Assembly (NCBI GenBank): GCA_910586955.1
Contig: CAJUMM010000008.1
Span: 1-64,000, forward strand
DNA length: 64,000 nt
Origin: an uncultured Lachnospiraceae bacterium
GTDB taxonomy: Bacteria > Bacillota > Clostridia > Lachnospirales > Lachnospiraceae
Direction: 5' to 3'
The notes under the pieces are model-generated. The model did not search any database. It was not told the DNA's origin and saw only the letters and a list, made by a program, of their open reading frames with translations. This document shows, piece after piece, positions 1 to 7,522 of this stretch (positions are counted from its first letter, which is position 1; the number at the start of each line of letters is the position of its first letter). The position numbers were made by a program, and so were the translations under genes.

Positions 1-9
1 ATTTGCAAT

Positions 10-786
10 ATGGACAGCAGAAAATACAGGGAGTTTGATATTAATTTCGGCCTGGAGGGAAGATCAGCCCTAATTACCGGGGCAGCAGCAGGCATTGGGC
101 AGGCTATCGCCGTGATGTATGCGAAAAAGGGAGCGGATATTATCTGCTTTGATCTCCAGGAAGCGCCGGAGACCCGGGAGGCCGTGGAGGCCTGCGGAAG
201 GAAGTTCTTACAGATAGTTGCGGATATTACCAAGGATGAGGATATCAAGAACGCAGTAAAGACAAGTATTGAGGAATTTGGAAAGATCGATATTCTGGTG
301 AACTGCGCAGGGATAGGCATTCTGGAGAAGATAGAAGAAGTCCGGGATGAGATCTGGCAGAAGACCCTGGACATTAACCTGACGGGAAGCTTTAAGATGA
401 CGAGAGAGGTTGGCAAGGAGATGCTGAAAGCCGGCGGCGGCAAGATTGTCTGCATCGCCTCCCAGGGCGGAATCGTGGCCTTGGACCGCCATGTGGCATA
501 CGGATGTACCAAGGCAGCCATCATCCAGCTGGTGAAGCAGTGCGCCCTGGAGTGGGCTCAGTACAACATTAACATCAATGCCATCTCCCCCACCATCGTT
601 ATGACTGCCCTGGGGGAGATGAACTGGAACAATGCGGCCGGAGAGGCCTTTAAGAAAACCATACCCGCCCGCAGGTTCGGGTATCCGGAAGAAGTGGCAG
701 CCTGTGCGGTATTCCTGGCAAGCGATGCGGCCAGCCTCATCAACGGAGCCAACATTGTGCTGGACGGCGGATTTACCATTGGATAA
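10..786 (+). CDS. SDR-family NAD(P)-dependent oxidoreductase (polyol/sugar dehydrogenase type)
   Basis: A classical short-chain dehydrogenase of 258 residues, the usual family length. The Rossmann glycine motif TGAAAGIG lies near residue 23, the NAG-type motif (NCAGIG) near residue 98, a catalytic Ser in the CIASQGG stretch and the YxxxK pair in YGCTKAA near residue 163. An acidic Asp after the second strand (ICFDL) is typical of NAD preference. The N-terminal FDINFGLEG resembles polyol dehydrogenases such as the D-threitol/arabitol enzymes of Gram-positives, which is a family-level impression only. A PfkB kinase follows 129 bp downstream and a class II aldolase lies further on, so a role in oxidising a polyol or sugar before phosphorylation and cleavage is likely. 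Only nine bases precede the ATG, so the ribosome binding site and an earlier in-frame start cannot be judged. Confidence 0.88.
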   Translation: MDSRKYREFDINFGLEGRSALITGAAAGIGQAIAVMYAKKGADIICFDLQEAPETREAVEACGRKFLQIVADITKDEDIKNAVKTSIEEFGKIDILVNCAGIGILEKIEEVRDEIWQKTLDINLTGSFKMTREVGKEMLKAGGGKIVCIASQGGIVALDRHVAYGCTKAAIIQLVKQCALEWAQYNININAISPTIVMTALGEMNWNNAAGEAFKKTIPARRFGYPEEVAACAVFLASDAASLINGANIVLDGGFTIG

Positions 787-813
787 TTAATCAGCAGAAG
801 CCCGCAGCGGCCC

Positions 814-852
814 AGAAGGAATTGCAGACGCAAAGCGTCTGAAAATCCTTCT
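814..852 (+). other. Intercistronic hairpin between dehydrogenase and kinase genes
   Basis: AGAAGGA (814-820) can pair with TCCTTCT (846-852), and inside it AGACGC (826-831) pairs with GCGTCT (835-840) around an AAA loop. No T-run follows, so it is not a standard terminator. It could stabilise or process the mRNA between the two genes. Purely structural inference. Confidence 0.4.
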
Positions 853-915
853 AGAAAAGGGGTCCGTGAAGGGCGGATGCGGAACTGGAATAAAAACTGG
901 AATAGGAGATTTCAT

Positions 916-1860
916 ATGGCAGAAATAATGACAATGGGCGAGCTCCTGGTGGAGATTATGCGTCCTCATGAGGATATCCCCCTTTATGATTCGGATTATT
1001 TCCGGGGACCCTTCCCAAGCGGAGCGCCGGGCATCTTCATCAGCACGGCGGCCAGGCTGGGACACTCTGCGGCGATTATCAGCGGCGTGGGGGCGGATGA
1101 CTTCGGAGAAAATATTATGCGCAGGCTGAAAAAAGACGGGGTAGACGTAAGCCGGGTGCTGGTCAGCGATAAAGGCAACACAGGCGTTGCCTTTGTGACG
1201 TATTTTGCAGACGGCGAGCGGAAATTCCTCTTCTATATGGATAATTCCCCCTGTGTGATGGCGAAGGCTCCCGAGAGCCTGGAAGGGCTTGAGGATGTAA
1301 AATACATGCACATTATGGGCTGCGCCCTGATGTCCAATGTAGACTTTGCCCATGAGATTGTAAAAACCATGAACAGGATGAAGGATCAGGGGGCGAAAAT
1401 CAGCTTCGATCCCAACGTGCGCCTGGAGATGATGCGGGATCCGGTGGTGCTTAAGATTCTTCAGGAGGTCTTTGACAATTCCTCCATCCTTATGCCGGGA
1501 GTGTCGGAGCTTAAAATGCTCTCCGGCGAAGAGGATTTAGACAAGGCCATCGGGAAAGTGTTCCAAAATCCAAACCTGGAGCTTCTGGTCCTTAAGAACG
1601 GCTCTAAGGGCTCCCGGATTTATACAAGGGAAGGCCTTGAGGTGGAGATGGGCGTTTACAAGGTGGAGCAGGTGGATGCCACGGGAGCCGGGGACAGCTA
1701 CGATGCGGCCTTCCTCTGCGGCCTGGCAGAAGGTAAATCCCTGAAAGAAGCTGCACAGATGGGGGCTGCCGCAGGAGCCTTAAATGCGTCTGCCTTCGGA
1801 CCTATGGAAGGGAATATTTCGCCGGAAACTGTGGCGGAGATGATACGGAAAAATTCATAA
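916..1860 (+). CDS. PfkB-family carbohydrate kinase
   Basis: A ribokinase/PfkB-fold sugar kinase of 314 residues. The C-terminal signature DATGAGDSYDAAF carries the catalytic base Asp in GAGD and the anion hole. The N-terminal half has the substrate-side glycine region (GPFPSGAPG) and ISGVGADDFG, as in 2-keto-3-deoxygluconate/tagatose-type kinases. It phosphorylates a sugar with ATP; the exact sugar cannot be read from sequence. The frame is open from 877, but the ATG at 916 is preferred because AGGAG (904-908) sits 7 nt upstream and the family begins at this point. It probably forms an operon with the upstream dehydrogenase and ends at a strong terminator. Dehydrogenase plus kinase plus the aldolase at 3582 suggest a polyol to ketose to ketose-phosphate to triose route (inference). 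Confidence 0.88.
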   Translation: MAEIMTMGELLVEIMRPHEDIPLYDSDYFRGPFPSGAPGIFISTAARLGHSAAIISGVGADDFGENIMRRLKKDGVDVSRVLVSDKGNTGVAFVTYFADGERKFLFYMDNSPCVMAKAPESLEGLEDVKYMHIMGCALMSNVDFAHEIVKTMNRMKDQGAKISFDPNVRLEMMRDPVVLKILQEVFDNSSILMPGVSELKMLSGEEDLDKAIGKVFQNPNLELLVLKNGSKGSRIYTREGLEVEMGVYKVEQVDATGAGDSYDAAFLCGLAEGKSLKEAAQMGAAAGALNASAFGPMEGNISPETVAEMIRKNS

Positions 1861-1875
1861 TAGGCAACAAAGTAT

Positions 1876-1914
1876 CTGGAAGCTCCCTGGAGAGAAGGGA
1901 GCTTCCAGATTTTT
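1876..1914 (+). terminator. Rho-independent terminator after the sugar kinase
   Basis: A perfect 13 bp stem, CTGGAAGCTCCCT (1876-1888) with AGGGAGCTTCCAG (1896-1908), a 7 nt loop, then ATTTTTTATT. It ends the dehydrogenase-kinase transcript. Confidence 0.93.
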
Positions 1915-1980
1915 TATTTATATTGGGAAAATCCATGGAATTTTTAAAGGAAAAATTTGGGAACGTTTAAGGGGATTTTA

Positions 1981-2009
1981 TTGATTATCCAAATTCTGCA
2001 TGATATACT
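1981..2009 (+). promoter_or_regulatory. Sigma-A promoter for the AlbA/Schlafen-type gene
   Basis: TTGATT (1981-1986), a 17 nt spacer, then TATACT (2004-2009) with a TGA extended -10 element at 2001-2003. It lies about 40 bp before the start codon at 2051 and directly follows the terminator, so the downstream gene is an independent unit. Confidence 0.75.
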
Positions 2010-2050
2010 AAATAAAATCGAGATATTCCACAAAGAGAGGGGATAGACAG

Positions 2051-3469
2051 ATGCTGCTTCAACTGATAGCGGAAGCTACGGAATGTGAGTTTAAAGAAGC
2101 CGTGGAAAAGAAAAAACCAAGAAGCTGGTTAAAGAGCGTCAGTGCATTTGCAAACGGAATTGGAGGGACTATCTTCTTTGGTGTAGCAGATGGGGCTTCT
2201 GTTGTAGGGCTGGAATACGTTCAAGAAGCGGCAGAATATATCAGTGAAGCAATTAAAACACGTATTGCGCCGCTTCCCAATGTAGTATTGACGGCAGACA
2301 GGGAGAACGGAAAGGATTTTCTGGCGCTGATAGTGAAACCGGGCGGCTCTGTCCCCTGCTATTATTCGGCAGACGGAATCCGTCAGGCTTATATACGTAT
2401 GGGAAATGAAAGTATCCCTGCACCGGAGTATATTTTGCATGAGCTGATTCTGCGCGGGACAAACCAGACTTATGATGCGGTATCCACATCTTTTAAGAAA
2501 GAAGAGTATAGTTTTACTTTGCTGGAGGCCACATATCTGCAGCGTACACGGCTCAAGTTTGAACCTATGGACTATCTGTCATTTGGACTCATGACAGAAG
2601 AGGGCTATTTGACAAGGGCGGGTTCTCTCTTAACAGATCAGCACATAGTATATAATTCCCGGATATTTTGTACACATTGGAACGGTTTGGAGAAAGGTTC
2701 TGTTTTTGAAGATGCTGTTGATGATAAAGAATATGAAGGAAATCTGATTTATTTGCTTCAAAATGCAGGAGATTTTATCCGGAATAATTCAAAAGTACGC
2801 TTTGCAAAAGAGGCGACGGAAAGAATTGATAAGCCGGATTATGCAGAGCGGGCAATAACCGAGATTTTGGTGAATGCTTTGATTCACCGGGACTATCTTC
2901 TGATGGGAAGTGAGATACATATTGATATGTTTGAAGATCGCATGGAAATTTCTTCTCCGGGCGGTATGTTTGGCGGGGTTCCGGTGCAGGAGCAGCGGAT
3001 TGAACAGATTCGATCTGACCGGAGGAATCCGGTAGTTGCGGATTTGTTTCATCGCATGAAATATATGGAGCGCCGGGGAAGCGGCCTTAAGAAGATAATC
3101 AATGAAACCGCAAAGCTTCCGGGCTATACGGAGGATAAAAAGCCTGTTTTTTATTCCACCCCCACCTCGTTTACCGTAATCTTGAAAAATGTAAATTATG
3201 CTTTGGCGGAGAGAAACCACCAAGAAAACCACCAAGAAAACCACCAAGAAAACCACCAAGAAAACCACCAAGAAAAGATCTGGGAACGTATGATTCTTTT
3301 TTGTGAAACGCCAAGAAGCAAGCGTGAAATTGCAAATTATCTGGGCTTTAAGGATTTACGGAATTTTACCCAGCGCTATTTAAAACCCATGATTGACAGA
3401 GGTAAGATTAAGATGACAGATCCGGAAAATCCCCGGAACCGGAATCAGAAATATGTGAAAAGAAAGTAA
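2051..3469 (+). CDS. AlbA/Schlafen-type (AlbA_2) ATP-binding regulator-like protein
   Basis: 472 residues. The N-terminal ~130 residues match the AlbA_2 (Schlafen AlbA) nucleic-acid-binding domain: EFKEA start, SVSAFANGIGGTIFFGVAD, and the AYIRMGNESIPAP end. Residues ~255-375 carry a GHKL-type ATPase region (HATPase_c_4): ITEILVNALIHRDY as the N-box and SPGGMFGG, followed by RRNPVVADLFHRM and ERRGSGLKKI. A short winged-helix-like tail follows (SKREIANYLGF). Members are usually annotated as putative transcriptional regulators or RecG-like helicases; function is largely unknown. Five tandem NHQE units link the ATPase and the tail. AGAGAGG upstream of ATG 2051 supports the start. It interrupts an apparent sugar catabolic cluster and has lower GC than its neighbours, which may mean acquisition (inference). 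Confidence 0.82.
   Translation: MLLQLIAEATECEFKEAVEKKKPRSWLKSVSAFANGIGGTIFFGVADGASVVGLEYVQEAAEYISEAIKTRIAPLPNVVLTADRENGKDFLALIVKPGGSVPCYYSADGIRQAYIRMGNESIPAPEYILHELILRGTNQTYDAVSTSFKKEEYSFTLLEATYLQRTRLKFEPMDYLSFGLMTEEGYLTRAGSLLTDQHIVYNSRIFCTHWNGLEKGSVFEDAVDDKEYEGNLIYLLQNAGDFIRNNSKVRFAKEATERIDKPDYAERAITEILVNALIHRDYLLMGSEIHIDMFEDRMEISSPGGMFGGVPVQEQRIEQIRSDRRNPVVADLFHRMKYMERRGSGLKKIINETAKLPGYTEDKKPVFYSTPTSFTVILKNVNYALAERNHQENHQENHQENHQENHQEKIWERMILFCETPRSKREIANYLGFKDLRNFTQRYLKPMIDRGKIKMTDPENPRNRNQKYVKRK
3215..3274 (+). repeat. Five tandem 12 bp repeats encoding NHQE
   Basis: AACCACCAAGAA is repeated five times without interruption, coding five NHQE units at residues 389-408 of the AlbA-type protein. 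The period is a multiple of three, so slippage would change linker length without a frameshift. Confidence 0.95.
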
Positions 3470-3492
3470 ACCTTTGCCGGCTCTTCTCGCAG

Positions 3493-3522
3493 TTGACAAA
3501 GCCCCCCGGCTTATATTAAGAT
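3493..3522 (+). promoter_or_regulatory. Candidate sigma-A promoter for the class II aldolase
   Basis: A perfect TTGACA (3493-3498), an 18 nt spacer and TAAGAT (3517-3522), 60 bp before the aldolase start. TATATT at 3512 is too close to the -35 to serve. The -10 assignment is the weak part. Confidence 0.55.
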
Positions 3523-3581
3523 GAAAAAAGAAAAAGAGTGACGCAGAGAAACAGCGGAGCCGGAACAGGAGGTCAAATCAA

Positions 3582-4433
3582 ATGTCATTTGTAACGTCGG
3601 AAAAAATGCTTTTGGATGCGCAGAAAGGCGGTTACGCCGTAGGCGCTTTCAATGTGGAAAACATGGAGATGGTCATGGCGGTAATCGCTGCGGCAGAGGA
3701 GCTGCGCGCCCCTTTGATGCTGCAGACTACGCCGTCCACGGTAAAATATGCGGGATTGGATCTATACCTGGCCAATGTAAAGACGGTGGCTGAGCGGGCC
3801 AGTGTTCCCGTATGTATGCACCTGGATCACGGCGACAGCTTTGATCTGGCCATGCGGGCCCTGCGCACAGGTTACAGCTCCATTATGATCGATGGCTCCC
3901 ACAGTGTGTTTGAGGAAAATATTGCGGTTACTAAGGCGGTTGCGGATGCCTGCCGTCCCTCCGGCATTCCTGTGGAGGCGGAGCTTGGCAAGGTAGGCGG
4001 CAAGGAGGACGATCTGGACGGCGGAAACGGCGGCTACACGGATCCTATGGAGGCGAAAGAGTTCGCAGAGCGCACGGGCATCGGTTCCCTGGCGGTGGCC
4101 ATCGGAACGGCCCATGGCGTTTACAAGGGAGAGCCCAAGCTTGATCTGGACCGGCTTGCTGAGATCCGCAAAGTAGTATCCATACCCCTGGTGCTTCACG
4201 GAGCCAGCGGTCTTTCCGAGGAAGCGGTGAGAGAGAGTATCAAGCGTGGAATCTGCAAAGTTAACTTTGCCACGGAGCTGCGCATTGCTTATACGGAGGG
4301 GGTCAAAGAGTTCCTGGGCCAGAATCCCGATGCCTTTGATCCCAAGAAATACGGGAAGACAGCTATGGAGCATGTGAAGGAGATCGTGAAGCTGCGTATC
4401 CGTATGTGCGGCTGCGACGGGAAAGCAGTGTAG
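3582..4433 (+). CDS. Class II (zinc) fructose/tagatose-bisphosphate aldolase family protein
   Basis: 283 residues, the usual length for the GatY/KbaY/FbaA family. It cleaves ketose-bisphosphates to dihydroxyacetone phosphate and an aldehyde using Zn2+. Visible motifs are MHLDHG (catalytic Asp and zinc His), MIDGSHS, VEAELG (zinc Glu), GTAHGVYKG (zinc His), LVLHGASG (zinc His) and KVNFATELR (phosphate site). AGGAGG lies just upstream of ATG 3582. The compact form with GTAHGVYKGEPKLD resembles tagatose- or generic ketose-bisphosphate aldolases more than the long E. coli FbaA. Together with the dehydrogenase and kinase at the window start it suggests catabolism of a polyol or hexose, though a housekeeping fructose-bisphosphate role cannot be excluded. 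Confidence 0.9.
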   Translation: MSFVTSEKMLLDAQKGGYAVGAFNVENMEMVMAVIAAAEELRAPLMLQTTPSTVKYAGLDLYLANVKTVAERASVPVCMHLDHGDSFDLAMRALRTGYSSIMIDGSHSVFEENIAVTKAVADACRPSGIPVEAELGKVGGKEDDLDGGNGGYTDPMEAKEFAERTGIGSLAVAIGTAHGVYKGEPKLDLDRLAEIRKVVSIPLVLHGASGLSEEAVRESIKRGICKVNFATELRIAYTEGVKEFLGQNPDAFDPKKYGKTAMEHVKEIVKLRIRMCGCDGKAV

Positions 4434-4449
4434 AGAGGAACAGACAGTA

Positions 4450-6210
4450 ATGCTACAGGCGTTTATAATAACGGACCGGAAAAAAATGCAGCACCTGCTT
4501 TTTGCCGGTCTGTTTCTTCTGACAGGAATTATATTGGTACAGCGGAGCTTCTATGGCTTCAACACGGCGGACGAAATGTATTTCATAGGAACTTCGGAGC
4601 GGATCTTCCGGGGGGAGAAAGTCCTGATTGACGAGTGGAATCCCACCCAGCAGCTCTGCAGCTTTCTTTTGCATCCCATCTACAGCCTTATGCGGAGCCT
4701 ATTGGGGAGCACGGAAGGGATTGTAATGGCCAGCCGCTTCCTGTATCTGGCTTATGCGGGGATTATTACGGTATTTCTGTATCTGCGCCTTCAGAGAAGG
4801 GGATTTGCCGCTTTCGGGCCGGTGTTTCTTTTTTGGCTGTATGCGCCTTTCGGGATCTGCGCAATGTCTTATAATTCTATTGAATTTGGGATTTTGACAG
4901 TCCTGCTGGCGGTATTGTCTGCAGATATGGAGCATTCCGTGCCGGAGTATATCTTATGCGGCATTTTGATAGCTATTATCGTTCTGGCAAATCCCTTTGC
5001 CATTGCCCTGTATTTGGCCTATGGGCTATTGTGCCTGTGGGTGACTTTCCGGAACCGGCGTCTGGGAAGGGAGACCGAGGGCGTCCTTCTGTTTAGAAAC
5101 TTTCTCTGGATGACTCTGGGTGCAGGGATTCTTCTTATCTTGTTTTTGCTTTTTGTGTTCCAGCGGGGGACTCTTGAAGAGATGCTGGCCAATGTTCCCC
5201 ATATTATCGGGGATTCCGAGCACCAGGGGCAGAGCGGATTCTGGTATAAAACCTGGCGTTACTTTCATCTCTGTTTTAAGAACTATAAATATATGTTCTG
5301 CGGCATGGGGCTTGTCTACGTGGCGACCCTGGCGGACCGGAAGCGGCTGGAACACGGCCGGATCTATATGACCCTGGCATCCTTAATTATGCTGGCCGAT
5401 TTGATTTATTTCGGCTTTGTCTTTGATCATATCCAGGTGAATTACCAGATGCTTCCCCTGGCATTCTGGTGCCTGGAGGCGTACTTTTTGACGGAGCACA
5501 AGGATAAGCGTATTTTTTATGGGTGGTATCTCCCGTCGGTACTCTTTACCCTGATTGTCCAGTATGCCACCAACACCGGTATGGTTACCATCAGTGCGGC
5601 CTACAGCATGGCTTCCTGTGTGGGCCTGCTTTTTGCAGCCCAGTGGTTCCGGGAGAACTTAGGCGGGCAGCAGGAGCGTACCTTCCGGCAGAAAGCGCCG
5701 GTGATTCTGGCTGTGGCAGTGGTAGTCATCCAATTTACGGGAACCTTTACCCTGCGGATGAATTACGCCTGGGGGGATGAGCTGGTGAAGCAGCTCACCA
5801 GGCCCATGGAGCGGGGGCCTCTGAAAGGGGTCTATACCACGCCGAAAACGGCGGACTGGTATGAGTCGGTGCTGGAGGAGCTGGACATGCTGGAACTCAC
5901 CCCGGAGGATCAGCTGATGGTGGTAGGGGTGGCGCCCTGGATCTACCTGTATGTGGATGCGGGCTGCGGCAATTATTCCACCTGGCAGGTTCATGAGAAC
6001 AGTACCCAGCTTTATGATTACTATGCCCTGCACCCGGACAAATTTCCCGATGTGGTCTATATGCCCCACTGGGCGGATATTTTCCTGGAATGTGAGTTGT
6101 CCGGGCAGTTCTGGGAGAAGGGCTATGAGGTGGTGCACCGGGATGTGGCTGCAGTGATGATGTCGCCGGAGCGGGCGGCCAAGTGGAAGGCAGGTGAAAG
6201 CCATGAGTGA
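4450..6210 (+). CDS. Polytopic membrane protein, possibly GT-C glycosyltransferase-like
   Basis: 586 residues with about ten hydrophobic segments, the first at residues ~14-31, then a loop carrying FNTADEMYFIGTSERIF and DEWNPTQQ, and a soluble C-terminal ~130 residues. Membrane GT-C glycosyltransferases (ArnT/PMT-like) have an acidic motif in the first extracytoplasmic loop; the DE pair here would fit, but no diagnostic family signature was recognised. AGAGGAA precedes the ATG. It starts 17 bp after the aldolase and overlaps the start of tcdA, so it is probably cotranscribed with both. If it is a GT-C enzyme the donor would be a polyprenyl-phosphate sugar (inference). Function is otherwise unknown. 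Confidence 0.7.
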   Translation: MLQAFIITDRKKMQHLLFAGLFLLTGIILVQRSFYGFNTADEMYFIGTSERIFRGEKVLIDEWNPTQQLCSFLLHPIYSLMRSLLGSTEGIVMASRFLYLAYAGIITVFLYLRLQRRGFAAFGPVFLFWLYAPFGICAMSYNSIEFGILTVLLAVLSADMEHSVPEYILCGILIAIIVLANPFAIALYLAYGLLCLWVTFRNRRLGRETEGVLLFRNFLWMTLGAGILLILFLLFVFQRGTLEEMLANVPHIIGDSEHQGQSGFWYKTWRYFHLCFKNYKYMFCGMGLVYVATLADRKRLEHGRIYMTLASLIMLADLIYFGFVFDHIQVNYQMLPLAFWCLEAYFLTEHKDKRIFYGWYLPSVLFTLIVQYATNTGMVTISAAYSMASCVGLLFAAQWFRENLGGQQERTFRQKAPVILAVAVVVIQFTGTFTLRMNYAWGDELVKQLTRPMERGPLKGVYTTPKTADWYESVLEELDMLELTPEDQLMVVGVAPWIYLYVDAGCGNYSTWQVHENSTQLYDYYALHPDKFPDVVYMPHWADIFLECELSGQFWEKGYEVVHRDVAAVMMSPERAAKWKAGESHE

Positions 6211-6910
6211 AGCCTGGGCCAGGACGGAGCTTTTGCTGGGCCGGGAAGGTGTGGAGCGGCTGGCAAAGGCCAGAGTGGCGGTCTTCGGTATCGGAGGCGT
6301 GGGCAGTTATGCGGCGGAAGCCCTGGCCCGGAGCGGCGTAGGGTCCCTTGATCTCATCGACAGCGACCGGGTGGCCGAGTCCAACTTAAACCGCCAGATT
6401 ATTGCACTTCACAGTACCTTGGGCCGGTATAAGACGGAGGTTATGCGGGAGCGGATTCTGGATATCAATCCCGAAGCCTGCGTGCGCATTTATAATTGTT
6501 TCTATCTGCCGGAGACGGCGGACTTGTTTGATTTTTCCGAGTACGACTATGTGGTGGATGCCATTGATACGGTGACGGGCAAGATACAGCTGGTGCTGGA
6601 AGCCCAGAGGGCAGGAACTCCGGTGATTAGCTCCATGGGGGCGGGGAATAAGCTTGACCCTTCGGCTTTTCAGGCAGCGGACATTTATGACACCTCCGTG
6701 TGTCCCCTGGCAAGGGTCATGCGCCGGGAGTTAAAGGCCCGGGGAGTAAAGAGCCTGAAAGTCGTGTATTCCAGGGAAAAGGCCGGAAAGCCTCTGGGAG
6801 GAGAGGGCAGGATACCCGGAAGCGCATCTTTTGTACCGCCGGCTGCAGGACTTGTTCTGGCCGGGGAGGTGGTCCGGGATTTGGCAGGAACCGGCCAGGG
6901 AGGTGGATGA
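6203..6910 (+). CDS. tcdA: tRNA threonylcarbamoyladenosine dehydratase TcdA
   Basis: An E1-like ThiF/MoeB-fold enzyme of 235 residues that uses ATP to cyclise t6A at tRNA position 37 to ct6A. Visible are the nucleotide-binding VFGIGGVGSYAAEAL, the DSD(R)V and SNLNRQ motifs, the VVDAIDTV segment and the SMGAGNKLDPS and YDTSVCPLARVMR segments typical of TcdA. GTG at 6194 is in frame, but ATG 6203 is preferred because AGGTGA (6192-6197) lies 5 nt before it. The start overlaps the end of the membrane protein gene, and niaR begins 1 nt after the stop, so translation is probably coupled. A housekeeping tRNA modification gene; no link to its neighbours' functions is evident. Confidence 0.9.
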   Translation: MSEAWARTELLLGREGVERLAKARVAVFGIGGVGSYAAEALARSGVGSLDLIDSDRVAESNLNRQIIALHSTLGRYKTEVMRERILDINPEACVRIYNCFYLPETADLFDFSEYDYVVDAIDTVTGKIQLVLEAQRAGTPVISSMGAGNKLDPSAFQAADIYDTSVCPLARVMRRELKARGVKSLKVVYSREKAGKPLGGEGRIPGSASFVPPAAGLVLAGEVVRDLAGTGQGGG

Positions 6911-6911
6911 A

Positions 6912-7454
6912 ATGGAACGGATTTTAGATGGAGATCAGAGAAGGGAGGCCCTTCTTTTGGAGCTCTCGAAGAGCAGCCGGCCTGTCTCCGGGACCGAGCT
7001 TGCCAGGAGAATGGGGGTCAGCCGCCAGGTAATTGTACAGGATGTGGCTCTCCTTAGGGCTACCAGCCGGAATATTCTTTCCACCAATAAGGGGTATATC
7101 CTCTTTGAACCCCGGCTGGAGCTGGAGAGCTGCCGGAAAACCCTGTGCGTCCGTCACACCACGGAACAGGTCCTGGATGAATTTTATACGGTGGTGGATT
7201 TGGGAGGGAAGATTCTGGACGTGGTGGTGGAACACGATCTGTACGGCCAGATTGCGGTGGATCTCATCATTGCCAGCCGCCAGGATGCGGAAGAGTTTTT
7301 CCGGAAGATGCAGGGAAGCAGGGTAAAACCCTTAAAGGAACTGACGGAAGATATTCATTACCATACCGTCGTGGCAAGAGACGGTTCTGCCATGGAACAG
7401 ATTGAGAAAGCCCTTCTCCAAAAAGGCTATTTAGTACTTGCATCGGATTCTTAG
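6912..7454 (+). CDS. niaR: NiaR-type niacin-responsive transcriptional repressor
   Basis: 180 residues with an N-terminal HTH_11 winged helix (ALLLELSKSSRPVSGTELAR, then MGVSRQVIVQDVALLR) and a C-terminal 3H domain. The 3H histidines are visible as CVRHTTEQ, VEHDLYGQI and DIHYHTVV, with Glu residues between them; in the family they bind a metal ion and niacin. NiaR represses NAD-salvage and niacin-uptake genes when niacin is present. The reading frame is open from 6831, but ATG 6912 with GGGAGG at 6898-6903 is the credible start, giving the usual family length. It is coupled to tcdA and lies 68 bp before an orphan PTS IIC-like gene that may be its target or partner (inference). Confidence 0.88.
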   Translation: MERILDGDQRREALLLELSKSSRPVSGTELARRMGVSRQVIVQDVALLRATSRNILSTNKGYILFEPRLELESCRKTLCVRHTTEQVLDEFYTVVDLGGKILDVVVEHDLYGQIAVDLIIASRQDAEEFFRKMQGSRVKPLKELTEDIHYHTVVARDGSAMEQIEKALLQKGYLVLASDS

Positions 7455-7522
7455 ATGTGATAAGCTATCCCTGACTGACAAGACAGCTGACTTTACAGCT
7501 GCAAAGAAAAAGGGGATACATT

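Noticed and set aside
877..915. Earlier start for the PfkB kinase
   Set aside because: It adds 13 residues (MRNWNKNWNRRFH) foreign to the family, while AGGAG at 904-908 fits ATG 916.
3215..3274. 12 bp tandem repeats as a CRISPR-like array
   Set aside because: No spacers, the unit is short, and it codes NHQE in frame in a longer protein.
7483..7501. Repeated ACAGCTG as a terminator or firm NiaR operator
   Set aside because: The stem would be only 6 bp with no T-run, and the sequence does not clearly match a NiaR box I can state with confidence.
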